Origin: Pseudomonas sp. AKS31
GTDB taxonomy: Bacteria > Pseudomonadota > Gammaproteobacteria > Pseudomonadales > Pseudomonadaceae
Assembly (NCBI RefSeq): GCF_023634765.1
Contig: NZ_JAMLFX010000016.1
Coordinates: 1-64,000, forward strand
Length of the DNA stretch: 64,000 nucleotides
Reading direction: 5' to 3'
In this document: in pieces, positions 42,244 to 49,123 of the stretch
Layout of the letters: each line of letters starts with the position of its first letter
How positions within the stretch are numbered: position 1 is the stretch's first letter
Notes under the pieces: model-generated
Told to the model about the DNA's origin: nothing
The model's input: the letters and a program-made list of their open reading frames with translations, nothing else
Database searches by the model: none
Made by a program: the position numbers and the translations under genes

Positions 42244-43234
42244 CGCGCGAGGTTTCCTTGGGTGCTTCGTCACGGTTTTCGAAGCGCTCGTAGGCTTCGA
42301 CGATCCGCTGTACCAGAGGATGGCGCACGACGTCTTTAGGCTGGAAGTGCGTGAAGCTGATGCCCGGCACGTCTTTGAGGACTTCGATCACATGGTGCAG
42401 GCCCGACTTGGTGCCACGCGGCAGGTCGACCTGGGTGATGTCGCCGGTAATGACTGCAGTGGAACCGAAGCCGATCCGGGTCAGGAACATTTTCATCTGT
42501 TCGACGGTGGTGTTCTGGCTTTCGTCGAGAATGATGAAGCTGTTGTTCAGCGTACGACCGCGCATGTAGGCCAGCGGCGCAACTTCGATCACTTGACGTT
42601 CGATCAGCTTGGCCACGTATTCGAAGCCGAGCATTTCGTAGAGTGCGTCATAGAGCGGGCGCAGGTACGGGTCGATCTTCTGCGACAGATCGCCGGGCAG
42701 GAAACCGAGCTTTTCACCCGCCTCAACCGCCGGGCGCACCAGCAGGATGCGGCGGATCTGCTCGCGCTCCAGTGCATCGACCGCGCAGGCCACGGCCAGA
42801 TAGGTCTTGCCGGTACCGGCCGGGCCTATGCCGAAATTGATGTCGTTACCGAGTATTTCCTTCACGTAGCGCAACTGATTCAAGCCGCGAGGGCGAATCA
42901 TGCCTTTTTTGGTGCGCAGGGCGACGGAGGCTTCCGCGGGAGCGTGGTTGTCCAGCTCGACGACGGCTGATTCCTGCAGAAACAGGTGAACCATATCTGG
43001 CGACAACTCCGTACCCTTGGTTTCGCGGTACAGGCGGCGAATCAGATTTTCCGCAGACGTGGTGTGCTTGGAGTCGCCGATCAGCTCGAACTGGTTTCCG
43101 CGGTTGCGGATCTCGATGCTCAGGCGCTGTTCGATCAAGCGCAAATGCTCGTCGAATTGCCCGCACAGATTGGCGAAGCGATGAGCCTCAAAGGGCTCGA
43201 GAATAAAACGATGTGGTTCTATGGGAGCGTTCAA
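42236..43234 (-). CDS. ybeZ: PhoH-like ATPase YbeZ
   Basis: YbeZ is a PhoH-family nucleoside triphosphatase thought to act with YbeY on RNA. The 332-residue protein has a KH-like N-terminal region (IEIRNRGNQFELIGDSKHTT). The P-loop follows in GIGPAGTGKTYLAVACAVDA, with LVRPAVEAGEKLGFLPGDL, the Walker B-like FIILDESQNTTVEQMKMF and ITGDITQVDLP. No ATG lies near the conserved N-terminus. I use TTG 43234 (reading LNAPIEPHRF, with initiator Met). A TTG 34 codons further upstream would extend it into non-conserved sequence. The start is uncertain, the identity firm. miaB lies upstream, separated by a REPIN. Confidence 0.92.
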   Translation of the reverse strand: MNAPIEPHRFILEPFEAHRFANLCGQFDEHLRLIEQRLSIEIRNRGNQFELIGDSKHTTSAENLIRRLYRETKGTELSPDMVHLFLQESAVVELDNHAPAEASVALRTKKGMIRPRGLNQLRYVKEILGNDINFGIGPAGTGKTYLAVACAVDALEREQIRRILLVRPAVEAGEKLGFLPGDLSQKIDPYLRPLYDALYEMLGFEYVAKLIERQVIEVAPLAYMRGRTLNNSFIILDESQNTTVEQMKMFLTRIGFGSTAVITGDITQVDLPRGTKSGLHHVIEVLKDVPGISFTHFQPKDVVRHPLVQRIVEAYERFENRDEAPKETSRDA

Positions 43235-43336
43235 GGTCGTATTTAGCCGCCCTGGGGCAATTGAGATGAAATCAAGGATAACGCCAGAGGCTTGGGTGCG
43301 AAAGCTCTTAAATATTCTTGGCGTCGAGACCGTCAA

Positions 43337-43406
43337 TATCGCAGCCTTCGGCAGCTCCTACAGGGGAATGTAATCCATGCAGGAGCTGCCGAAGGCTGCG
43401 ATCTTT
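43337..43406. repeat. REPIN between miaB and ybeZ
   Basis: Arms ATCGCAGCCTTCGGCAGCTC and GAGCTGCCGAAGGCTGCGAT pair around a short centre; T4G follows on the right. Here the repeat lies between two genes on the same strand, five bases after the miaB stop, so it may terminate or stabilise the miaB transcript rather than separate convergent genes. Confidence 0.9.
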
Positions 43407-43411
43407 TGCAT

Positions 43412-44740
43412 TTATTGGATCAGCGAGCCGCGCAGCGAGTGCGGTTGCGCCGCGTCGATGTGCACGTCGGCGAACTGGCCAATCAGGGTCGGATTATCGC
43501 AGCGGAAATTGACGATACGATTATTCTCGGTGCGCCCTTGCAGTTCGCCCGGGTCTTTCTTCGAGTAATCGGTGACCAGAATGCGCTGGATCGAACCGAC
43601 CATTTGTCGGCTGATCTCGAAACCTTGCTGGTTCAGGCGATGTTGCAAGGCATTCAGGCGTTCTTTCTTCAGCTCTTCCGGGGTGTCGTCGGCCAGATCG
43701 GCCGCCGGCGTGCCCGGGCGCTGGCTGTAAACGAAGGAATAGGAGAAGTCGAAACCGACATCGGCAATCAGCTTCATGGTCTGTTCGAAGTCTTTCTCGG
43801 TCTCGCCGGGGAAGCCGACGATGAAGTCAGAGCTGATGCAGATGCCCGGTACAGCGGCGCGCAGTTTGCGCAGCTTGGACTTGTATTCCAGCGCGGTGTG
43901 GTTGCGCTTCATCGCCGCCAGAATCCGGTCCGAACCCGATTGCACCGGCAAGTGCAGGTGTTTCACCAGCTCCGGCACTTCGGCATGGGCCTGGATCAGG
44001 CTGTCGGAGAACTCCAGCGGGTGCGAAGTGGTGTAGCGGATGCGGTCGATACCATCGACGGCAGCGACAACGCGGATCAGCTCCGCCAGATCGGCCAAGC
44101 GACCATCGTGGGTGGTGCCGCGATAGCCGTTGACGTTCTGCCCCAGCAGGGTCACTTCACGCACGCCGTTTTCGGCGAGGTGGATGATCTCGGCGATCAC
44201 GTCGTCGAACGGCCGGCTGACTTCTTCGCCACGGGTGTAAGGCACCACGCAGAACGTGCAGTACTTGCTGCAACCTTCCATTACCGATACATAAGCACTC
44301 GGGCCGTCGATGCGTGGCTCGGGCAAATGGTCGAATTTTTCGATTTCCGGGAACGACACGTCGACTTGCGGCAGCTTGCTGCTGCGCGCGGCGTCGATCA
44401 TTTCCGGCAGACGGTGCAGGGTCTGCGGACCGAAGACCACGTCGACGTACGGTGCGCGATCACGGATCGCCGCGCCTTCCTGGCTGGCCACGCAACCGCC
44501 GACGGCGATCACCATGTCCGGGTTGGCCAGTTTCAGTTCGCGCCAGCGACCCAGTTGCGAGTACACCCGGTCCTGAGCGCGCTCGCGGATCGAGCAGGTG
44601 TTGAGCAGAATCACGTCGGCGTCTTCCGCGCGCGCGGTGACTTCCAGGGCCTGATGTTCACCCAGCAGATCGACCATGCGCGAGCTGTCGTACTCGTTCA
44701 TCTGGCAACCGTGGGTTTCGATGTAAAGCTTCTTGGCCAT
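43412..44740 (-). CDS. miaB: tRNA-2-methylthio-N6-isopentenyladenosine synthase
   Basis: MiaB is a radical-SAM methylthiotransferase that adds a methylthio group to i6A37 of tRNAs reading UNN codons. The 442-residue protein begins MAKKLYIETHGCQMNEYDS, with an auxiliary-cluster Cys. Two more auxiliary Cys lie in LLNTCSIRERAQ and VAVGGCVASQEG-type segments. The radical-SAM motif is in EGCSKYCTFCVVPYTRGEE. ISSDFIVGFPGETEKDFE is characteristic. The C-terminal TRAM domain (about 375-440) includes VTDYSKKDPGELQGRTENNRIVNF. The gene is divergent from the DUF1820 gene and shares a 133-base promoter region with it. Confidence 0.97.
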   Translation of the reverse strand: MAKKLYIETHGCQMNEYDSSRMVDLLGEHQALEVTARAEDADVILLNTCSIRERAQDRVYSQLGRWRELKLANPDMVIAVGGCVASQEGAAIRDRAPYVDVVFGPQTLHRLPEMIDAARSSKLPQVDVSFPEIEKFDHLPEPRIDGPSAYVSVMEGCSKYCTFCVVPYTRGEEVSRPFDDVIAEIIHLAENGVREVTLLGQNVNGYRGTTHDGRLADLAELIRVVAAVDGIDRIRYTTSHPLEFSDSLIQAHAEVPELVKHLHLPVQSGSDRILAAMKRNHTALEYKSKLRKLRAAVPGICISSDFIVGFPGETEKDFEQTMKLIADVGFDFSYSFVYSQRPGTPAADLADDTPEELKKERLNALQHRLNQQGFEISRQMVGSIQRILVTDYSKKDPGELQGRTENNRIVNFRCDNPTLIGQFADVHIDAAQPHSLRGSLIQ

Positions 44741-44828
44741 GGATTAGGGTCATCACGTGATTCAAAGAACCGCGCATTATAGGGAACAAGCCCTCAGGTT
44801 CCTACCGCTGCGCGTCCGGTGGCTATGC

Positions 44829-44834
44829 TATAGT
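44829..44834 (+). promoter_or_regulatory. Candidate -10 box for the DUF1820 gene
   Basis: TATAGT (within ggctatgctatagtttgc) lies 39 bases upstream of ATG 44874 in the divergent miaB/DUF1820 gap. No convincing -35 match sits at 17 bases. On the other strand a CATTATAGG-like sequence near 44775 could serve miaB. Confidence 0.4.
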
Positions 44835-44873
44835 TTGCGCCCTCATTTTTATCCCCGATGTTATCCCCCCGCC

Positions 44874-45203
44874 ATGACCAAACGCGAAGCTCCAATCTAT
44901 AAGGTGATTTTCCTCAACCAGGGCCAGGTGTTCGAAATGTACGCCAAGCAGATCTATCAAAGTGATCTGTGGGGTTTTCTGGAAGTGGAAGAGTTCGTCT
45001 TTGGCGAGCGCACGCAAGTGGTCGTCGACCCGAGCGAAGAAAAGCTCAAGGCGCAGTTCGAAGGCGTGGTGCGCAGCTTTGTGCCGATGCATTCGATCGT
45101 GCGCATCGACGAGGTGGAACGTCTGGGCACGCCGAAAATCAGCGAAGCCCGCGGCGCGGTCGGCAATGTGATGCCGTTTCCGATGCCGATGCCTGAGAAG
45201 TAA
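44874..45203 (+). CDS. DUF1820 family protein
   Basis: This 109-residue cytoplasmic protein begins MTKREAPIYKVIFLNQGQVF. It contains FEMYAKQIYQSDLWGFLEVE, EFVFGERTQVVVDPSEEKLKAQFEGV and SFVPMHSIVRIDEVERLGTPKI, the pattern of the DUF1820 family found in gammaproteobacteria. The family function is unknown. It has a beta-rich profile and no membrane segment, and the tail VMPFPMPMPEK is Pro/Met-rich. ATG 44874 is chosen for family agreement; the 39-codon upstream extension crosses the promoter region. It is divergent from miaB, as in related genomes, and ends near a short inverted repeat. Confidence 0.9.
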   Translation: MTKREAPIYKVIFLNQGQVFEMYAKQIYQSDLWGFLEVEEFVFGERTQVVVDPSEEKLKAQFEGVVRSFVPMHSIVRIDEVERLGTPKISEARGAVGNVMPFPMPMPEK

Positions 45204-45221
45204 CAGCAGATTCTGGATGCT

Positions 45222-45258
45222 GATCATTCCCACGCAGAGCGTGGGAACGATCGCTGAT
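45222..45258. repeat. Short palindromic repeat with TTCCCACGC core
   Basis: TTCCCACGC (45227-45235) and GCGTGGGAA (45239-45247) pair around a three-base loop, extended by GATC at both ends. It lies between the convergent DUF1820 and Sel1-repeat genes. The form CATTCCCACGC...GCGTGGGAA is a recurrent intergenic repeat class in Pseudomonas, distinct from the REPINs. Confidence 0.75.
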
Positions 45259-45812
45259 CAGGGAAGAGGCGAGAACGGCGTACGCCCATCGGCGCTCTGC
45301 AGTTCCATCAGGTATTTACGGAAAATTTGCCCGAGCACCTGGGTCGCGGTTTCGAGATCTTCGCGGGACATTTTTTCGGCGACTTCGTCGGCCGTGTCCA
45401 GTGCATCTTCGGCACCGTTGACCGCAGCCATCTTCAGCACGATATACGCCTGGATATTGTTGGCCTGCACGCCTTCACCGTGGAAGAACATGGTGCCGAG
45501 TTTGAATTGCGCCTGAGCGTGGCCTTGCAGCGAGGCTTTTTCGAAATAGCTCAGGGCTTGATTGAGGTCGCGCGGCGCGTTCTTGCCGTCGTAGTAGAAC
45601 TCACCCAACTCGTATTGCGCTTGTGCATCCCCTTCGTCCGCCGCTTTCTGGCAGGCGGCCAGTGCCTGCGTGACGTCTTGCGGCTGAGTATTGAGGGTGC
45701 AACGACCCATCGCCGGGATCAACAACGAGTTGCCGCCTGCTTGTGCATGCGCGAGCAGGGGCTGAAGGAGCAACAGGCAGCCCAAGGCAAGGGTGCGGCC
45801 GGTGCGGTTCAT
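45258..45812 (-). CDS. Exported Sel1-repeat (SLR) protein
   Basis: This 184-residue protein has a signal peptide (MNRTGRTLALGCLLLLQPLLAHAQA), with likely cleavage after AHA near residue 23. Two to three Sel1-like repeats follow: ACQKAADEGDAQAQYELGEFYYDG, YFEKASLQGHAQAQFKLGTMFFHGEG and an adapted third, AYIVLKMAAVNGAEDA. It is therefore a periplasmic alpha/alpha solenoid. SLR proteins mediate protein contacts in envelope stress, secretion or signalling; the partner here is unknown. ATG 45812 with AGAGGT upstream is preferred over a start 20 codons earlier. It stands alone between the DUF1820 gene and hemL. Confidence 0.88.
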   Translation of the reverse strand: MNRTGRTLALGCLLLLQPLLAHAQAGGNSLLIPAMGRCTLNTQPQDVTQALAACQKAADEGDAQAQYELGEFYYDGKNAPRDLNQALSYFEKASLQGHAQAQFKLGTMFFHGEGVQANNIQAYIVLKMAAVNGAEDALDTADEVAEKMSREDLETATQVLGQIFRKYLMELQSADGRTPFSPLP

Positions 45813-45999
45813 GGGAATCGACTTACCTCTGAAGGGCACGCGGACCCATCGAGGGATCCAATAAGCGCGCATTATGAAATAAGCAGGGCCAACCTTACAA
45901 AGTCTTTACTCGTTTTTCTGCTGCGCGGGGAATATATCGCCCGCTTTAGGGGAGATTTTTAGCAGGAGGGTGGGAAAAACGGCGTGGGTGTAGGTGAAA

Positions 46000-46027
46000 G
46001 CTGACGCTGGCGATAGCCAACGTCAGC
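46000..46027 (-). terminator. Terminator hairpin downstream of hemL
   Basis: GCTGACG (46000-46006) pairs with CGTCAGC (46021-46027) and the inner TGGC with GCCA, making a twelve-pair stem on the minus strand that includes one U-G, with a four-base loop. TTTCACC follows. It starts 11 bases after the hemL stop. Confidence 0.75.
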
Positions 46028-46037
46028 GGTGCGACGA

Positions 46038-47321
46038 TTATTTCAATGCGGCGAAGGCGCGCTCGGCAGCGTCCAGGGTCAGTTGCAACTCGGCTTCACC
46101 GTGGGCAATCGAAGTGAAACCGGCTTCGAAGGCGCTTGGTGCCAGGTACACGCCACCTTCCAGCATCAAGTGGAAGAAACGACCGAACAGCGCGGCGTCG
46201 CTGGCCATCACGTCTTCAAAGGTGACGATGTCATCGGCGCCGCTGAAGTACAGACCGAACATGCCGCCTGCCTGAGTGGTCACGAACGGAATGCCAGCTG
46301 CATCAGCGCGCTGTTGCAGACCGTCGAGCAGACGCGTGGTGTAGTCGGTCAGCTCGGCGTGGAAACCCGGACGGCTGATCAGACGCAGGGTGGTCAAACC
46401 GGCGGCCATGGCCAATGGGTTACCCGACAGCGTGCCGGCCTGATACACCGGGCCCAGCGGCGCGATGCGCTGCATGATTTCACGCTTGCCGCCGAAGCAG
46501 CCGACCGGCATGCCGCCGCCGATGATCTTGCCGAACGTGGTCAGGTCAGGATTGACCCCGTAGTACGCCTGAGCACCGCCGAGGGCGACGCGGAAACCGG
46601 TCATCACTTCGTCGAAAATCAGCACCACACCATGCTTGTCGCACAGCGAACGCAAACCTTCGAGGAAGCCCGGCGCCGGAGGTACGCAGTTCATGTTGCC
46701 GGCCACCGGCTCAACGATGATGCAGGCCACTTCCTGGCCGACTTCAGCGAGCATCTTTTCCACAGCGTCGATGTCGTTGAACGGCAGGGTCAGGGTGTGT
46801 TTGGCGAACGCTGCCGGCACACCGGCCGAGCTTGGCACGCCTTGGGTCAATGCGCCGGAGCCGGCCTTGACCAGCAGGCTGTCGGAGTGACCGTGGTAGC
46901 AGCCTTCGAATTTGATGATGCTGTCGCGGCCGGTGTAACCACGGGCCAGACGGATCGCGCTCATGGTTGCTTCGGTGCCGGAGCTGACCATGCGCACCAT
47001 GTCCATCGACGGCACCAGCGAGCAGACCAGATCGGCCATCTCGGTTTCCATCGCGGTCGGCGCGCCGTACGACAGGCCGTGTTGCAGCTGATTGCGCACG
47101 GCGTCGAGCACGTCCGGGTGGCTGTGGCCGAGGATCATCGGCCCCCACGAGCCGACGTAATCGACATAACGCTTGTCGTCTTCGTCAGTGACGTAAGCGC
47201 CTTCGGCGTGCTTGAAGAACAGCGGCGTGCCGCCCACGCTCTTGAACGCGCGAACCGGCGAGTTCACGCCTCCGGGAATGTGTTTCTGGGCATTGGCAAA
47301 CAGCGTTTCGGAACGAGACAT
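46038..47321 (-). CDS. hemL: Glutamate-1-semialdehyde 2,1-aminomutase
   Basis: HemL is a PLP enzyme that converts glutamate-1-semialdehyde to 5-aminolevulinate, the first committed haem precursor. The 427-residue protein begins MSRSETLFANAQKHIPGGVNSPVRAF, the family start. It has VRMVSSGTEATMSAIRLARG, FEGCYHGHSDSLLVKAGSG, LIFDEVMTGFRV and the PLP-lysine segment LTTFGKIIGGGMPVGCFGG, followed by GTLSGNPLAMAAGL. It lies 15 bases from thiE on the same strand and is the last gene of a thiD-thiE-hemL run, an arrangement common in pseudomonads. A hairpin terminator follows. Confidence 0.97.
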   Translation of the reverse strand: MSRSETLFANAQKHIPGGVNSPVRAFKSVGGTPLFFKHAEGAYVTDEDDKRYVDYVGSWGPMILGHSHPDVLDAVRNQLQHGLSYGAPTAMETEMADLVCSLVPSMDMVRMVSSGTEATMSAIRLARGYTGRDSIIKFEGCYHGHSDSLLVKAGSGALTQGVPSSAGVPAAFAKHTLTLPFNDIDAVEKMLAEVGQEVACIIVEPVAGNMNCVPPAPGFLEGLRSLCDKHGVVLIFDEVMTGFRVALGGAQAYYGVNPDLTTFGKIIGGGMPVGCFGGKREIMQRIAPLGPVYQAGTLSGNPLAMAAGLTTLRLISRPGFHAELTDYTTRLLDGLQQRADAAGIPFVTTQAGGMFGLYFSGADDIVTFEDVMASDAALFGRFFHLMLEGGVYLAPSAFEAGFTSIAHGEAELQLTLDAAERAFAALK

Positions 47322-47336
47322 GATCGGGCTCTCAAA

Positions 47337-47960
47337 TCAGATTTTCAGTAATTCGTTGAACGCGCGGGCGCGGCGGGTCACTTCAGCGGTGTTTTCGGCG
47401 CCGAACAGGCCGTGAACCACAGCGAGCAGGTCGACCCCACGGGCCACCAGCGGCGCGGCGTTGTCGAGGGTGATGCCGCCAATCGCGCAGATCGGCAGGT
47501 GCAGCGTACGTTTGGCCTCGTCGAGCAGGTCGAGGCTGCAGGTCGGCGCGCCAGGCTTGGTGTTGGAGTTGAAGAAGCGACCGAAGGCGACATAGCTCGC
47601 GCCCTCTTTGGCCGCTTGTTCGGCCAGCGCGATTTGCGCGTGGCAGGTCGAACCGATGATGGCTTTGGAACCGAGCAGCGCGCGGGTCGGCGATAGTGGG
47701 CCGTCGGTCTGGCCCAAGTGCACGCCGACGTTGAGGCGCGCGGCCAGTTCGGCATCATCGTTGATGATCAGCTGCGTCTTGTAGCGCTCGCACAAGTTGC
47801 GCAACGCTTCGGCCTCGCGCAGACGACGGGCCTCGTCACTGCTCTTGTCGCGGTATTGCAGCAGGGTGACGCCGCCTTCCAGCGCCGCCTCCACGTACGA
47901 CAGAAACTTGCCCGCCAGCAGTGTGCTGTCGGTAATGGCATACAGGCCACGTAGTTTCAT
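47337..47960 (-). CDS. thiE: Thiamine-phosphate synthase
   Basis: ThiE joins HMP pyrophosphate and thiazole phosphate carboxylate to form thiamine monophosphate. The 207-residue TIM-barrel protein begins MKLRGLYAITDSTLLAG. It has VTLLQYRDKSSDEARRLREA, LIINDDAELAARLNVGVHLGQTD, the phosphate-binding GSTCHAQIALAEQAAKEGASYVAFG and the C-terminal PICAIGGITLDNAAPLVARGVDLLAVVHGLFG. It lies 18 bases downstream of thiD and 15 upstream of hemL. No TPP riboswitch is evident upstream of thiD, although I could have missed a divergent one. Confidence 0.96.
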   Translation of the reverse strand: MKLRGLYAITDSTLLAGKFLSYVEAALEGGVTLLQYRDKSSDEARRLREAEALRNLCERYKTQLIINDDAELAARLNVGVHLGQTDGPLSPTRALLGSKAIIGSTCHAQIALAEQAAKEGASYVAFGRFFNSNTKPGAPTCSLDLLDEAKRTLHLPICAIGGITLDNAAPLVARGVDLLAVVHGLFGAENTAEVTRRARAFNELLKI

Positions 47961-47978
47961 CAGGCAGACCTCACGACG

Positions 47979-48776
47979 TTACGAGCAAAAATCCAGCGGC
48001 AGACGACGCGGGACGAACTGGCCTTTGCCCAGTTGTTCGGCATCGCGCAGGGTTCGCCAAGTGTAATCCAGTGCACTGCGTACAGCGCTGGCCAGATGTT
48101 CGCCCTGAGCCAGACGACCGGCCAAAGCGCTGGCCAATGTGCAGCCGGAGCCGTGATAGCTGCCCGGCAGACGCTGGCAGATAAAGGTTTCACGCAGACC
48201 ATCGCGGCTGTACACGCGATTATGGATTTCAGTTTCGTCGCCGTGGCCGCCGGTGATCAGCAGGTTCTTGACGAACGGCAGGAGTTTTTCAGCGCACTCG
48301 TCGGCGGTGCCTTCCGGCAGTTCGGCGAGGATGCGCGCTTCGGGAAGGTTGGGGGTGGCAATGATCGACAGCGGCAGCAGGCGCTCGCGCATCGCATAGC
48401 CGACCTCGTCCTTGCCCAGGCGTCCGCCGCCACCGGCGCGCAGCACCGGGTCGCAGACCACCGGCAAGTGCGGGTGCGCCGAAAGCAGTTCGACAACGGT
48501 GTCGACCATTTCCAGCGAACCGAGCATGCCCAGTTTGACCGCCGCGACTTCGGAGTCGTTGAGCACGGCATTGGCCTGGGCCAGTACCCACTCACGGTCG
48601 AGGACGCGGAAGTCAGTGACGTTGACGGTGTCTTGCACGGTCAGGGCGGTGACGGCCGGAGCCGCATGGCAACCCTGCGCGAGCAAGGCTTCGATATCTG
48701 CCTGCAGGCCGGCGCCACCACTGGGGTCGTGGCCGGAGAGACAGAGGACAACGGGGCGGGAGCTGTAGATATTCAT
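47979..48776 (-). CDS. thiD: Hydroxymethylpyrimidine/phosphomethylpyrimidine kinase
   Basis: ThiD phosphorylates HMP and HMP-phosphate to supply the pyrimidine half of thiamine. The 265-residue ribokinase-fold protein begins MNIYSSRPVVLCLSGHDPSG. It continues GGAGLQADIEALLAQGCHA and VQDTVNVTDFRVLD, with VVCDPVLRAGGGGRLGKDE and ITGGHGDETEIHNRVY. The anion-hole/catalytic segment LPGSYHGSGCTLASALAGRLAQGE contains the conserved GxGC. ATG 48776 is chosen for family agreement, seven codons inside the open frame. It heads the thiD-thiE-hemL group. A REPIN lies 50 bases upstream of the start. Confidence 0.95.
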   Translation of the reverse strand: MNIYSSRPVVLCLSGHDPSGGAGLQADIEALLAQGCHAAPAVTALTVQDTVNVTDFRVLDREWVLAQANAVLNDSEVAAVKLGMLGSLEMVDTVVELLSAHPHLPVVCDPVLRAGGGGRLGKDEVGYAMRERLLPLSIIATPNLPEARILAELPEGTADECAEKLLPFVKNLLITGGHGDETEIHNRVYSRDGLRETFICQRLPGSYHGSGCTLASALAGRLAQGEHLASAVRSALDYTWRTLRDAEQLGKGQFVPRRLPLDFCS

Positions 48777-48826
48777 GGTGCGCGAGCTTACCACCAAAGC
48801 TGATTTTCGGGTGTGGGCGGTAGCGC

Positions 48827-48913
48827 AAGATCAAAAGATCGCAGCCTGCGCCAGCTTCTGCAAGGATCGCGTTTCCATGTAGGAGCTGCCGCAGGCTGCG
48901 ATCTTTTGATCTT
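48827..48913. repeat. REPIN between divergent thiD and a sensor-kinase gene
   Basis: The arms AAGATCAAAAGATCGCAGCC and GGCTGCGATCTTTTGATCTT are perfect complements at the outer ends, extending through CTGCG. The centre is degenerate (cagcttctgcaagg). It lies in a 347-base gap between divergent genes. Beyond it, 48914-49123 holds a presumed promoter (tatgct near 49016) and leader of the kinase gene, and nothing else that I recognise. Confidence 0.9.
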
Positions 48914-49123
48914 CTTGACCAACTCAACAGCTCTAGCCCGCTGCTTTGCTCTGAAACGCCCGTTCTAGAGCCTTTGTAGGAAAAATTTCGATGGTGCTCA
49001 ATGGCCATCAACGGCTATGCTAGTCTGGATCCAAACCAATAACAGGTAATACCGGTTTTACGTCTACTCAAAGGGAATGGGGGGGCTTCCTGACACAACC
49101 GGACGAGCCACGCTGGGGCTTCA

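Noticed and set aside
47980..48826. TPP riboswitch upstream of thiD
   Set aside because: The short stretch upstream of the thiD start shows no THI-box (CUGAGA...) element, and a REPIN begins 50 bases away.
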